Positions 52,276-62,796 of a DNA stretch of 64,000 nt are shown in pieces. The notes under the pieces were generated by a model. That model ran no database searches. It was not told where the DNA came from and saw only the letters and a list, made by a program, of their open reading frames with translations. The translations under genes were made by a program, and so were the position numbers. Each line of letters opens with the position of its first letter. Within the stretch, counting starts at the first letter, position 1. This DNA is from Tritrichomonas musculus (taxonomy: Eukaryota; Parabasalia; Tritrichomonadida; Tritrichomonadidae). The DNA is taken from NCBI GenBank assembly GCA_039105265.1, contig JAPFFF010000022.1:1860001-1924000 (forward strand), written 5' to 3'.

Positions 52276-52797
52276 TTAAGTAATTTGATTGTTTATTGAT
52301 AAAGAATATAATTTAGTATAAAGCATACTTCTTTTTTTGGAATTAATATAGATTCGTTTTTTAGTAAATAGTAATTTAACCTCTTTTATTTGACCAAATC
52401 CTCTTTTTGTATAATTTGTACCAAAATACTTATTATAATTATCTCTTAATTCTATCACCTTATAATTATCATACTTTAATGATTTATAGAATGTTAGGAA
52501 CTTATCATCTATTTGAATTTTTATTTTCTCGGGTATAGGTGGCTTTTTATTTATTTCAAACTTTGAGGGCTCTCCATCCGGACTAGACGTATGTAAGTGT
52601 CTCTGTAATTGATTTGCAAGTGTAATTATCTCTTGATTATTATTATTATATTTTTTATTTTCGTTCTCTTTGATTTCTGGATGAATCGCGTCAATTTGTT
52701 TTTTTTCTTCTTCGTTTAAAAAGGAATAAAGCGGATTTTCGAAATACTCGATTTGCTCGGTTTCGTCCCAATCTTTAATCGTAAAGAATTCAACCAT
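52276..52797 (-). CDS. Conserved small basic protein, element B
   Basis: The protein is 173 residues and the homologue of the 141-residue A protein in its C-terminal part (YNKYFGTNYTKRGFGQIKE, FTKKRIYINSKKR). The N terminus is acidic with an asparagine-rich stretch. It is located next to the repeat array, as is the A gene next to its own array, so the pair (protein plus array) may act together. Confidence 0.65.
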   Translation of the reverse strand: MVEFFTIKDWDETEQIEYFENPLYSFLNEEEKKQIDAIHPEIKENENKKYNNNNQEIITLANQLQRHLHTSSPDGEPSKFEINKKPPIPEKIKIQIDDKFLTFYKSLKYDNYKVIELRDNYNKYFGTNYTKRGFGQIKEVKLLFTKKRIYINSKKRSMLYTKLYSLSINNQIT

Positions 52798-53193
52798 AAA
52801 AAAGTATGAAACTTTTTCAAAAGAATTTTAAAATTTTTTAATTTTTCAAATTCTATAGAAAAACATTTTTTAGAATAAAAATAACTATTTTATAAATATG
52901 TATATTTAATGTAGATATTAAATAATAGTTTAGATTTAAAAAATAAAATACTTTGGAATAAAATTTACATTCTCTCAATTTATTGAAATATTTTTAATAA
53001 TTTGTTTTTTAATAATAATCATAAAAATAATATATATATTTAATGTAGATAATAAATAATTAATCGTTAGATTAAAATAAAATGTTTAAAAATCGCAAAA
53101 ATTAAAAATGATCGGACATTCAATTTTGAGAGAATAAATTCTATAGTATTGAATTATCGTTTTGTCTCAAATTTTCATTTTTTATTTTTGCAG
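52798..53193. other. AT-rich divergent intergenic region, element B
   Basis: This 396-bp stretch separates the divergent 173- and 361-residue genes and holds no gene. The sequence TATTTAATGTAGATA recurs at about 52903 and 53037, followed in both by AAATAAT and TTAGATTAAA, a direct repeat of about 40 bp spaced about 133 bp. It is probably the control region for both genes. Confidence 0.6.
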
Positions 53194-54279
53194 ATGGAAC
53201 GTCAATACTCGCGAAAAGGTAATCAAAAATATCCAATTTACAGCAATCGATATACGGATGGGCCCCATATATTGGTGGGAGAGCCCCGCTACAACAGATA
53301 CATTACGGAAGGGCCCCATCAATATATGGGAGAGCCCCGTTACAGATATGCCTCGGAAGGGCCCCATCAATATATGGGAGAGCCCCGAGAAGAAAGATAT
53401 GCCTCGGAAGGGCCCCATCAATATATGGGAGAGCCCCGAGAAGATGAAAGAATGGCTGCAATCGAACGCCAATTAGACATTTTATTGCAAGCGCAATTAC
53501 AACAATTACAGCAGCAGCAACAAAATCAAGTGCAGCAGCAGCAACCTCAAATACAGCAAGAAGAACCGCACTTAAATATTCAGCCTGGGCAAATACTAAA
53601 TATCATGCCGGCTGAACCAGCTGAGAAAAATTGGGAAAAAATGCTGCAAACACTCATCGACGATAATGAGGAGGAGAATCCAAAGAACAAAATGCCATCT
53701 ATGTTTCGAAAAGTCATCGAAAAGTATGTGAGCAAAAAAATTGATTCTGAGAAAGATAAACTCCAGAAGCAGAATCAAGAATACGAAAGCAAGATTAAAA
53801 CAATGGAGGCTGAAATCTTGAAATTAAAGAACCAAATGCAGGATAAGAAGGCAATAACGGGAACCGAACAACTTATCCTCGTTTCAAGGATCTGTGCTGA
53901 CACAAAATTCAATGCAACTGTCAAAAAGATGACAGAATTAACGATGCAAAACGAGATTGCCAAAGTGAATAACACATTAAGTTCATTCAATGCACTTGAT
54001 AACTATGCCAAACTTCTTGGAAAGAGGATTGAAAGAAGTGTCAAAGCAAGGTCAATTCTCCAAGACATGAACTTTTTTGTCAATAACTGGGATGGAGAAT
54101 CCAAGTTCAAGAAAAATCCCGAAATGCAACAAGTTTGGCAAAGATTACCAAATGAAATCAGAGAACTCATTGGTCCTGATGAATATGATGCGCGTCAAAA
54201 AACTTTAAAAGATCCATTTACCAAAAAAGACACGATAAATCTTTACTGGGAACCAGTTGAAAATTACTTAATTGCATAA
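53194..54279 (+). CDS. Coiled-coil protein with EGPHQYMGEPR repeats, element B
   Basis: The protein is 361 residues from the ATG at 53194 (MERQYSRKGNQ); upstream in-frame TTG is rejected. Four units of 16-17 residues with the core EGPHQYMGEPR lie near residues 22-85. A glutamine-rich stretch (about 105-125), a coiled coil (about 175-225) and a helical C-terminal domain follow. Its place before the polymerase and its general plan (repeats, low complexity, coiled coil) match the 472-residue A protein. It is a candidate for a terminal protein or replication partner, which is inference only. Confidence 0.7.
   Translation: MERQYSRKGNQKYPIYSNRYTDGPHILVGEPRYNRYITEGPHQYMGEPRYRYASEGPHQYMGEPREERYASEGPHQYMGEPREDERMAAIERQLDILLQAQLQQLQQQQQNQVQQQQPQIQQEEPHLNIQPGQILNIMPAEPAEKNWEKMLQTLIDDNEEENPKNKMPSMFRKVIEKYVSKKIDSEKDKLQKQNQEYESKIKTMEAEILKLKNQMQDKKAITGTEQLILVSRICADTKFNATVKKMTELTMQNEIAKVNNTLSSFNALDNYAKLLGKRIERSVKARSILQDMNFFVNNWDGESKFKKNPEMQQVWQRLPNEIRELIGPDEYDARQKTLKDPFTKKDTINLYWEPVENYLIA
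53260..53440 (+). repeat. Coding tandem repeat, four copies of 48-51 bp
   Basis: The landmark GGGCCCCAT occurs at 53260, 53311, 53359 and 53410. The last two units are almost identical in DNA, which suggests recent expansion. The units are unusually GC-rich (GGGCCCC, GAGCCCCG) for this window. Confidence 0.9.
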
Positions 54280-54400
54280 GGTCATTAATAAACAATTCTT
54301 CTCTTATTTTTCTTTTATTTTTTCTTTTTATTTTTAATTCTTTTATTTTTATATTTCTACAGTTTTTAGGTTAATAAAGGTCAATTTAATCACACTTAAA

Positions 54401-57400
54401 ATGGACTTCAACAAACTTTCGAGAGAAGAATTGATAAAACTTGTTCAAACACAGCAAAATCAAATACAAAGATTACAAAGAAGTGGCTTGTCTGGAAAAA
54501 AGATGAAAACCAATATATCAAATACAAATGCAAATGTAGATAATGACATAATGAACTTGTCTATAGACTTTTATGAAGAATCAAAGACACAAGCAAGACA
54601 AGCATACGAAAAAAGAGTACAAGAAGTGGATGATCAAGAGTTATTTCAAAGAGAACTCAAAAGACTCATGTTTATGGCTGCAAAAGAGTTCTCCTTTGAC
54701 GTCGATATTGGAGACAGTGAGTGCAAGAGACTCGCATTTACAGAGATGCTTCGACACTGCTATAAGATTCGAAATAAATCAAAAGTTGTCGTCAAAGCAT
54801 ACACACTTGATGGACACGCAAAATGGTTCACTCTCAGCGACAAACATGACATAGAGAGCACAATAGGTCACATATCAGGCGAATTAGACTTGTCAGAAGA
54901 GAAATCAGATACAAACCCAACTGTCAATTTTGAATTCATTCCAGTCAAATATGATGTACTTTTTCTGAGAAAACAACTAGACGATAAAGGAATTAAGTTC
55001 GATGTTATTAAAGAAGATGAAGATGACCATGCTTTATATCATGAAGAAGTCGAAATCGATCCAGATTATAGATCAACACCAGAAGGCTCATTCTTTCCTT
55101 TTATTAATTTATCTAATTTAGATCTCAGTGAATTCCAAATATTCTCAAAGATAGATAAGAAAAATTATAAAGACAATTGTTTTGTCTATGCTTTGATTCA
55201 GTCAGGAGTGTTCAATGATGAAGAAATAAATCACTTGCGATATTATGTTCAAACAAAATCGATGCCAAATAACAAAATCAAAGAGATATCAGAAAAATTC
55301 AAATGCAGTTTTGTCGTGAAAAGAATCGACGAAAGGTTTGATATTAAGCATCAAATGCAGATCAAAATAGACACCAGAAAGAAAGGTTATGATCGAACAG
55401 TAGAGTTGCTTCTTTATAAAGATCACTACATGATATATAGGCCAATCAAATGCACCATCTATTATCTTGAACATGCAAAAGAAATAGACGAAAAGTTCAA
55501 AGATGATAAAAACCGCTTCATGATCAAAGGCTTCAAAGGCGAAAAGATTTTTTATTCAGAAAATGGCACTCTTCCAATGATGATATTCAGAAAAATGTTT
55601 GAGCTCAATATGTTCAGAGAGATAAGAAGCTGCGAATTATCCATATTGAATACAACCGAATACGATGGATTGAATGATTACATTGATCTTGATTATAATG
55701 AAGAATTATGCACAAAAATAATAGACTCGAATAAAGATAAGAAGAAAGAGAAAGATTGGTCTAGAGTATATTATTCAGATTTTGAAACAGACACTACTGT
55801 ATCTCCTCATCGTCCTTATTTGAATTGCACAGTGTATCGTGAAGGCCAAAATATTCACAAAATAAGTTTTGAAGGTGAAAACATTGATCGTCAGTTTCTC
55901 AATTATCTATACAATAATTCACTAACTTATTTTCATAATTTAAAGTACGATGGTTGCTTTTTCATCAATACTCCTGGATGGAAAACACAAATAACTGAAA
56001 GAACAGGCACAGTTTTGCAAGTCATTATGCTCAAGTATGCTTCAAATGGTAAATTAGTGAAAAAGCTTACGTTTCGCAATTCCTATTCAATTATTCCATC
56101 GGCTCTCAGGAATTTTGCATCTATGTTTAATTTAGATGTGCATAAAGAGGTTATGGCATACAAAATATACACTGAAGAAAACATTCAAAAAGCTGTTCTG
56201 CCAATCAATGAATTCTATGAGCAGTATAGAAAAGAGAACGATGGCAAAGATGAAAGCAAACAAATCCTAGAAAATGCCAAAATAAGTGAAGCATACAATG
56301 AAAAAAATGATTCAATTAATATTATGAAATATGCCAAGTTCTATTGTTTTAAGGATTGTATCGTTCTTATGAAAGGGCTTGAAAAATTTGATAAAGATTT
56401 GAAAGAAGTATTCAAACAAACAGGTACAGAAATGTTAGGCGTTAATAACTTTATTTCAATCTCATCTATCGGTTATCATTTCGCCAATAAATATGGATGT
56501 TTTGACGGTTGTTATCAATTAAGTGGCAAACCGCAAAACTTTATTCAAAGATGTGTAAGCGGAGGAAGAACAATGACAGCATCAAATCAAAAGCAATATA
56601 TAGAAGGAAGAATACAAGATTTTGATGCAGTTAGCCTTTATCCTTCAGCTATGTATGTAATGGATGGTGTTGCTAAAGGAAAACCGAAAATTTTGCCTCA
56701 AAATATAGACCATGATCAATTGATGAAATATGACACTTTTTTTATTGAAATCAATATTAATGAAATCAAGTGCAAATCCGATAAGCCATATAAATTCGGG
56801 CAAGTCTTTAGACGAAATGATAAGGGCTCAAAAATATTTGACAATGATCCTGTTAGCAATTTTTATATTGACAAGATTGCACTAATGGATTTAATAGAGT
56901 TCTATGATATCAAATACGAAATCATTCGTGGTTACTATTTTGATGAAGGATTTAATAAGAAGATAAATGAGTTCATTCTTGGATTATTTAATTTAAGACT
57001 CAAATATAAGAAAGAGAAGAATCCACTGCAGTCAACGATCAAATTGCTATTGAATTCAATCTATGGCAAATCAATATTGAAAGCGATGAAAACCGAAACA
57101 AAAAGTGTACCCAGAGATGAGCTAATGAAATACATTTGGCGCAATTATAACTTTATCACAGAAATCTATGATGAACCGACAATTGATAGATGCTATGTGA
57201 AAAAGTTGAAGCCGATCAATGATCATTTCAATCTCCCACAATTTGGTGCTAGCGTTCTTTCATGGTCAAAACATTTGATGAATCGTGTTATGGCTAGTGC
57301 AGAACAAAAAGGGATTGAAATATTCTATCAAGATACCGATAGCATGCACCTATATGAAGATGATGTGAAAAAAGTGGCAGAGATCTTTAAGGAGAAATAT

Positions 57401-57763
57401 AATGCTGAATTAATAGGTGAAAACATGTGTCAATTTCATAATGATTTTGACGGTTTTGAGGGTGCAGTAGGCCAAATACATTCACGAAAACTGATCGCAT
57501 TAGGCAAGAAAAGTTATTTAGATATCTTAGTCGATGAAGAAGGAAAAGAAGGATATCATATAAGACTCAAGGGCATTCCTCATCAAGTGATCATTAATAA
57601 ATGTAAACGAATGGGCATCACAATTGAAGAACTCTATGAAAAATTGTATGCTGGGGCCAAAATGGAGTTCAATTTATTAGATGGCACAAATGCATTCAGA
57701 AAAACTCAAACTTTTCAGCAGACTAATCTCAAAAAGTTTAGCAGGACCCTTAAATTCATTTAG
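54401..57763 (+). CDS. pPolB: Protein-primed family B DNA polymerase, element B
   Basis: The protein is 1120 residues from the ATG at 54401 (MDFNKLSREELIKLVQ, a SAP-like or coiled start). The OTU/papain-like segment has DNCFVYA (about 258) and KDHYM (about 341). The exonuclease motifs are DFET (about 461), FHNLKYD (about 510) and YCFKDC (about 647). The palm motifs are AVSLYPSA (about 743), LLNSIYGKS (about 884) and YQDTDS (about 976). It is colinear with the A polymerase. It ends tail-to-tail with the 245-residue gene, with the same 8-bp overlap as in A. Confidence 0.93.
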   Translation: MDFNKLSREELIKLVQTQQNQIQRLQRSGLSGKKMKTNISNTNANVDNDIMNLSIDFYEESKTQARQAYEKRVQEVDDQELFQRELKRLMFMAAKEFSFDVDIGDSECKRLAFTEMLRHCYKIRNKSKVVVKAYTLDGHAKWFTLSDKHDIESTIGHISGELDLSEEKSDTNPTVNFEFIPVKYDVLFLRKQLDDKGIKFDVIKEDEDDHALYHEEVEIDPDYRSTPEGSFFPFINLSNLDLSEFQIFSKIDKKNYKDNCFVYALIQSGVFNDEEINHLRYYVQTKSMPNNKIKEISEKFKCSFVVKRIDERFDIKHQMQIKIDTRKKGYDRTVELLLYKDHYMIYRPIKCTIYYLEHAKEIDEKFKDDKNRFMIKGFKGEKIFYSENGTLPMMIFRKMFELNMFREIRSCELSILNTTEYDGLNDYIDLDYNEELCTKIIDSNKDKKKEKDWSRVYYSDFETDTTVSPHRPYLNCTVYREGQNIHKISFEGENIDRQFLNYLYNNSLTYFHNLKYDGCFFINTPGWKTQITERTGTVLQVIMLKYASNGKLVKKLTFRNSYSIIPSALRNFASMFNLDVHKEVMAYKIYTEENIQKAVLPINEFYEQYRKENDGKDESKQILENAKISEAYNEKNDSINIMKYAKFYCFKDCIVLMKGLEKFDKDLKEVFKQTGTEMLGVNNFISISSIGYHFANKYGCFDGCYQLSGKPQNFIQRCVSGGRTMTASNQKQYIEGRIQDFDAVSLYPSAMYVMDGVAKGKPKILPQNIDHDQLMKYDTFFIEININEIKCKSDKPYKFGQVFRRNDKGSKIFDNDPVSNFYIDKIALMDLIEFYDIKYEIIRGYYFDEGFNKKINEFILGLFNLRLKYKKEKNPLQSTIKLLLNSIYGKSILKAMKTETKSVPRDELMKYIWRNYNFITEIYDEPTIDRCYVKKLKPINDHFNLPQFGASVLSWSKHLMNRVMASAEQKGIEIFYQDTDSMHLYEDDVKKVAEIFKEKYNAELIGENMCQFHNDFDGFEGAVGQIHSRKLIALGKKSYLDILVDEEGKEGYHIRLKGIPHQVIINKCKRMGITIEELYEKLYAGAKMEFNLLDGTNAFRKTQTFQQTNLKKFSRTLKFI

Positions 57764-58493
57764 TTAACACATCCTTAACGTCTGCATCTTTAGCTGGCTT
57801 TACTTTAATTGAAACAAACAAAGGACTTTTTAAAGCGATAGGCTGAAATTGGAAATCGACTAAACTTAATTCTAAATATTTTAAACTATCTGTGTTTGTT
57901 TTTATTTTTATTGGTTTTCCTTCTTTCTCAAAGTCATAAATCAGTGGCTTGCCGTCTATAGCCATTGTGTTTATATTTCCTATAACTGAAGGCGTATACT
58001 CTTGATCTCCAATAGCTGAATACATCGGATTACCTTGTAAAGAGACCAAATAAAGTTTTGTATGAGTTATGATCGGCAAATCTGGCACAATAAAGGGTTC
58101 TTTAGGATCAATTGTCAAAGGCAACGGAGTGTTATATAATCCAGTCAATAATGCTGCTCTGTGAGATATTGATGTAATTGTTGTTTTCAAACTTGCTGTT
58201 ATCTTAAATGTTCGTTTATTTTTATCATATTCCCATGCTAATTCACTTTTCTGACTAAAAATTTGTTCAAGTTGTTTGATAGAATAATGATAGGACTCAG
58301 AAAATTCAATAGTATGAACGGTTTTGCCAACTTGATATTTCATATAATCATCTTTTGTACTTAATAATATGTTTGAATTAGTGTTTATAGAAGACACATA
58401 ATATTTTACATAGCTGCATTTCCAAGGTATATTCATCGTCAAAGAAACAGTATGATATTTTTGTGAATCACGGCTTTGCATAGAAATTAACAT
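57756..58493 (-). CDS. Conserved 245-residue virion-type protein, element B
   Basis: This is the homologue of the A protein at 20580-21317 and equal in length. Shared blocks are IPWKCSYVKYYVSSINT, SHRAALLTGLYNTPLP, KLYLVSLQGN, YTPSVIGNINT and LKYLELSLVDFQFQP. The near-equal length and even spread of identity suggest tight structural constraint. It is divergent from the fibre gene by 16 bp. The function is unknown; a capsid vertex or fibre-anchor protein is plausible. Confidence 0.7.
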   Translation of the reverse strand: MLISMQSRDSQKYHTVSLTMNIPWKCSYVKYYVSSINTNSNILLSTKDDYMKYQVGKTVHTIEFSESYHYSIKQLEQIFSQKSELAWEYDKNKRTFKITASLKTTITSISHRAALLTGLYNTPLPLTIDPKEPFIVPDLPIITHTKLYLVSLQGNPMYSAIGDQEYTPSVIGNINTMAIDGKPLIYDFEKEGKPIKIKTNTDSLKYLELSLVDFQFQPIALKSPLFVSIKVKPAKDADVKDVLTK

Positions 58494-58509
58494 TTATTTA
58501 TTATTAAAT
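58494..58509. promoter_or_regulatory. 16-bp divergent start region
   Basis: Only TTATTTATTATTAAAT separates the 245-residue gene start (minus) from the fibre gene start (plus). The same gene pair has a 15-bp spacer in element A. Confidence 0.6.
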
Positions 58510-61500
58510 ATGTCGATTGGTTTATTCTCAATTCAATCAAGTGAGGCTGAGACATTAAAATCAAATGGAATAGAAATCAAAGTCGGAGAAGATGAGAATG
58601 GAAATAAAATTGTTCAAATAGAAGATGAAGATGGTTCTTCAGTTTTCTTCAATAACATTTATAATAAAACAGAGATAGATGCTTATATAACCGCAGGTGC
58701 AGGTATAAAACCAGGAGATATAAAAAACTTATATAAGGTCAATATTTATCCAACAGGACAAATCAAGGTGAATGGCAAATTGACCAATGCTTTCACCTTA
58801 GAACAGCTTTATAAATGTTTGAATGATAATTCAGATGCTATTCAAAACTCTCTAAATCAATTGAAAATAGACGCAACTTTTGATGTAAACCGTGAAATTT
58901 CAGACTTAACATTGAAAGGATTAGATTTTGATCTAAAGAATAAACATTATATCTCAACAGAAAACAATTCAATAAAGACATATAATCAATTAATAAGAGT
59001 ACTCAATCAGTTTATTAAACATTCAAGGGCTATGACGGTTATCAGCCCAGATAATAAACTATTGAAAATGCTCCCCCTTAAAAAAGAGGATGGTGCTCAA
59101 CTTTTGGATTATTGGGAGGATAAACGATGCTATTATGAAAAAGAAAAAGTAACCACAATTAATGAGATTATTGAATCATTGAATATCACTCTTGAAAATT
59201 TATATAATTGGATGAAAACATTCAATAATTTGAAAGATTTCGGTTTTGACAGTTCATCAAATATTAAACCAGATGGAAAAGCAAAAGTGATAACGTATGT
59301 AGAAACCGAAAAAGAATCAGAACCATGGTATGGATCATTTTTGACCAAAAATAGAATGAAAACTAAAGAAGAACCTATCACAAATTTTGACCAAATGGTC
59401 AATGCAATCAATACAAACACAGAAACAATATCTCAAATGCATGAAGATATTATGGAAGGCTTAAATAATCAAGAAGTGACAGTATATAATGAAGCCAAAG
59501 ATGAAATAGAGACAAAAACTTTAAAAACAAAAACAGTGAACGATAAAGGTGAAATCGAATATGATAATATAGCCAATGTTTTTGAAAAATTGAAGAAGGC
59601 CGATAAACAGAATCAGAATTTTTTCCGTCATATCATGGAGAATTTTAATAAAACTGCTTTGAAAAATATATATAATAATTTTAAACAGACTGTGTTTGGT
59701 AAAGATGGAGAAACATATCAGAAGACATATATAGCACATTTTGATGATGATGTTCTGGTGATAAGCATATTTTTTGTCGAAAATTTTGTCGACTTTTTGA
59801 AACAATACTTTTCAAATACAAGCAGTTTTGAAGACTGGAAAGAATGGATAGGCAAAAATATAAATAAACAGAAAATGATGGAGGTTCTTGATAAAATTCA
59901 GATACCATTTCATAAATTAGATGGAGAAATAGAAAATAGAGAATATCGTTTTATGTTTGATGGAGAAGATATCGTTGATATTGAAAATCCAGTTGATATA
60001 GGCAAGTTCATGGATTGGCTCAAAGAAATAATTCAAAATAGTAAATATACAGCTCCAATACAAACATTTTTATATAACAACTTTTCCAAAGAAAAATTTA
60101 TTGAAATATTTAACGGTACAGTTCAATTAATATGGGATAAATCCACAAAAAAAATTATTCATGCAGTTTATCAATTTGTCAATCATCCAATAGAAACGAC
60201 GGGTGATATCGTTATTGAAGTGAATAGTGCTTATGAATTTTTGAAAAAATATTATGAAAACCAAACAGAGCTTATGAAAAGTATCCTTACTGTTATTTTG
60301 GTTCTTCTTGGTTCAGGAATTACGGGAATGGTAATCACAAGTGCATTCAAAAAGATTCGTGCCAAAAAAATTGAAAATGGACGTTTAGCATTAAGCACGA
60401 GCAATTTTGAAGGTGGTCAATTGTTGGATATTAATAATGGCATTATTATTGATGGAAATGGAAATGATAATAATGATGATGATAATAATGATGATGATAT
60501 GAGAGACCCTAGTTTTCAGGGATGGATCGATACAACAAATAGAAATATTCGAAATATTATTCAGCAACATAATGTTTTAGAAGAAAGAGTCTCAAATATA
60601 AGAGAATGCAATTGTAATGATAATAATAATAATAATAATCAAAGATTTTTTGGCCAAATTTCTCAACAACAACATCTTGACATTCAACAATTAATTCAAA
60701 AGCAAAATCATTTAATAATTGATAATAGTGTCGGCTCTTTTGTTGATGCGATGTTTCAACCAGAAATATATCAAGAAGCAGCAACTCAAGTGAACACAAC
60801 GATAAAAAGACGACGAAAAAAGAAAGAAAAAGTGAATGTAATTGACACATCACATGATCGTTCTTTTCAAAGAGATGAAAATTATGTTTTTGACATATTA
60901 ACTGATCATTGGGTTCTTCATAATAATTCTAATTTTCAATCTGGTTGGCGAACAAATCTTAATGCACAAAATATGCCACGCAATTTTATCATTGACACTT
61001 TTCATGGTGAATGGGTTGCTATCGGTGCAGAAAATGGTATTCAAGAATCAAATACAGACTGGAGAACGAATCCTAGTTCAGCATTAGCAACCTTTCTGTT
61101 GCCATCTCAAATAAATGATGGTGTTTTTCGTTGGAGTGATAGATATGATCAATGGATATTTCATGCAAATTATAACTCATATATAAATCAAGATCAAAGT
61201 GAAAGATTAGAATGGCAAAGAGATCAAAGACAACATTTTGGTGATAATTATGTTTGGAATGTTTTTGATCAAGAATGGCAAGAACATGGACAGAATTTTG
61301 AAGCTGGATGGAGAACCAATCATGAATTTGTTCCTCCTGATAACTATGTATGGGATGATTATTTAGAAGAGTGGGTGATGTTATCATATAGAAATAGAGG
61401 TTTTGACAGCAATTGGAGAAATAGCTATTCAGAGAGTGTGTCAATTATGGTTGAATTTTTGAATTCAGGCCGATTTTTAGGAAAAGGCCAAATTGTTCAA

Positions 61501-62796
61501 TATGGAGGTGAATGGGTTTGGCGCCATCATGTAGACCCCGTTGATGATATTAAATTATTATCAGATGAAATAGCAGATATTAATATTAATAATAATTTGC
61601 CAGCAAATATTTCAGGAGTGAATTCAGTAAATGAATTTTTAGAAAGCTATGATATCAATACTTTGAAAGAAGATGGCCGAACAATTGATGAGAAAAAACC
61701 GGTTTTAGGCAATTTCAATATATTAGCAAATTTGAATGTAAATGGATTAATAAACGGTGTTGATATTGAAAAATTAGCTACGTCATCAGATAAGACAGAT
61801 TCACTTTTTAATATAAAATTTGGAGTTCCAGAATTCAATGTGAAAAATGAAAACGTTGAAGGGGATACAAAAACAATCAATAATGTAAATTATAATATAT
61901 TGAAAATTAAAATAAACGATGATGATATTGAACAAAAATTGAAAGCTTTCAATGGGAATATATTCAAAATAATTCTCAGAAAAGATGTTGTTTATGACAC
62001 AGAAGGACGATATATCAAAGAATTTTTCATAAGCGTTCATGATAATCATATTCAATGTCCGATAATAGCTTATGATGAAGAATCGAAAGGATATACAAAT
62101 AAATGTTCTGAAGATAGCTCTCAATTTTTCATAGCTTTTGATGAGCGTCTCAATATTGTGCCATATACGTTATGGATGAACGGTGATTTGAGTATAATGA
62201 ATCAAACAAGTCAGGATTTAATTGAATCGAATAAACCAGTTTTTAAGTGCAAAATAATTGAAGCAGATAATGCTCTCAAATTACACAAAAGTGACGTTCA
62301 TTATTTCTATAAGCCTTCAATTATTTCAGAAGATAATGATTATTATAAAATGATTTTTGAAATACCTTCTGATTATACAATACCTCTCAATTTACAATTT
62401 AAATTCAAAGAATATTGTTTTGGAAATGAATGGGTCTTAACCTGGGATGGAACAAAATGGATGGGCAATAATATTCAAGCAAGAATCGTTGGGAAAGTTG
62501 TGAATAAATTGAATCGAACAAAGATGTCAGAATCTTCTAGACCATCAAATTCTGTTTTCATTATGATCAAGAAAACTGAAGCAAATGAAAAATTAATCCC
62601 AAAAAGTGAGTCATCACCGGAAAGTTTAATTCATGGACTTTTTCAAAATACATCTAAAAAATTTGAATTAATTAAGAAAGATGGCACAAAAATTGAACCA
62701 AAAAGTTTATATTGGTTTCTTGATGATTCAGAAATAGTTAATGATGAAAGATATCCAGATTATTCAATTGGTAAACTAAATATAATTTGGGATTAG
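58510..62796 (+). CDS. Giant fibre-like protein, element B
   Basis: The protein is 1428 residues. The N terminus MSIGLFSIQSSEAETLK and FFNNIYNKTEIDAYI (fibre-like YNKTEID motif, about 50) correspond to A protein 1. A hydrophobic segment (LTVILVLLGSGITGMVI, about 595) may span a membrane. Asparagine/aspartate runs follow (about 650), then four to five aromatic repeats (NYVWNVFDQEWQEHG, WRTNHEF) near 780-1010. The last 350 residues resemble the start of A protein 2 (TLWMNGDLSIMNQ, DNALKLHKSDVHYFYKP, EYCFGNEWVLTWDGTKW). A thus has two genes where B has one with both kinds of content. An attachment role is inferred. Confidence 0.7.
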   Translation: MSIGLFSIQSSEAETLKSNGIEIKVGEDENGNKIVQIEDEDGSSVFFNNIYNKTEIDAYITAGAGIKPGDIKNLYKVNIYPTGQIKVNGKLTNAFTLEQLYKCLNDNSDAIQNSLNQLKIDATFDVNREISDLTLKGLDFDLKNKHYISTENNSIKTYNQLIRVLNQFIKHSRAMTVISPDNKLLKMLPLKKEDGAQLLDYWEDKRCYYEKEKVTTINEIIESLNITLENLYNWMKTFNNLKDFGFDSSSNIKPDGKAKVITYVETEKESEPWYGSFLTKNRMKTKEEPITNFDQMVNAINTNTETISQMHEDIMEGLNNQEVTVYNEAKDEIETKTLKTKTVNDKGEIEYDNIANVFEKLKKADKQNQNFFRHIMENFNKTALKNIYNNFKQTVFGKDGETYQKTYIAHFDDDVLVISIFFVENFVDFLKQYFSNTSSFEDWKEWIGKNINKQKMMEVLDKIQIPFHKLDGEIENREYRFMFDGEDIVDIENPVDIGKFMDWLKEIIQNSKYTAPIQTFLYNNFSKEKFIEIFNGTVQLIWDKSTKKIIHAVYQFVNHPIETTGDIVIEVNSAYEFLKKYYENQTELMKSILTVILVLLGSGITGMVITSAFKKIRAKKIENGRLALSTSNFEGGQLLDINNGIIIDGNGNDNNDDDNNDDDMRDPSFQGWIDTTNRNIRNIIQQHNVLEERVSNIRECNCNDNNNNNNQRFFGQISQQQHLDIQQLIQKQNHLIIDNSVGSFVDAMFQPEIYQEAATQVNTTIKRRRKKKEKVNVIDTSHDRSFQRDENYVFDILTDHWVLHNNSNFQSGWRTNLNAQNMPRNFIIDTFHGEWVAIGAENGIQESNTDWRTNPSSALATFLLPSQINDGVFRWSDRYDQWIFHANYNSYINQDQSERLEWQRDQRQHFGDNYVWNVFDQEWQEHGQNFEAGWRTNHEFVPPDNYVWDDYLEEWVMLSYRNRGFDSNWRNSYSESVSIMVEFLNSGRFLGKGQIVQYGGEWVWRHHVDPVDDIKLLSDEIADININNNLPANISGVNSVNEFLESYDINTLKEDGRTIDEKKPVLGNFNILANLNVNGLINGVDIEKLATSSDKTDSLFNIKFGVPEFNVKNENVEGDTKTINNVNYNILKIKINDDDIEQKLKAFNGNIFKIILRKDVVYDTEGRYIKEFFISVHDNHIQCPIIAYDEESKGYTNKCSEDSSQFFIAFDERLNIVPYTLWMNGDLSIMNQTSQDLIESNKPVFKCKIIEADNALKLHKSDVHYFYKPSIISEDNDYYKMIFEIPSDYTIPLNLQFKFKEYCFGNEWVLTWDGTKWMGNNIQARIVGKVVNKLNRTKMSESSRPSNSVFIMIKKTEANEKLIPKSESSPESLIHGLFQNTSKKFELIKKDGTKIEPKSLYWFLDDSEIVNDERYPDYSIGKLNIIWD

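Noticed and set aside
53140-53200. TTTTTATTTTTGCAG just before the ATG at 53194 resembles a splice acceptor
   Set aside because: No matching donor or branch site was found and the gene reads well from the ATG.
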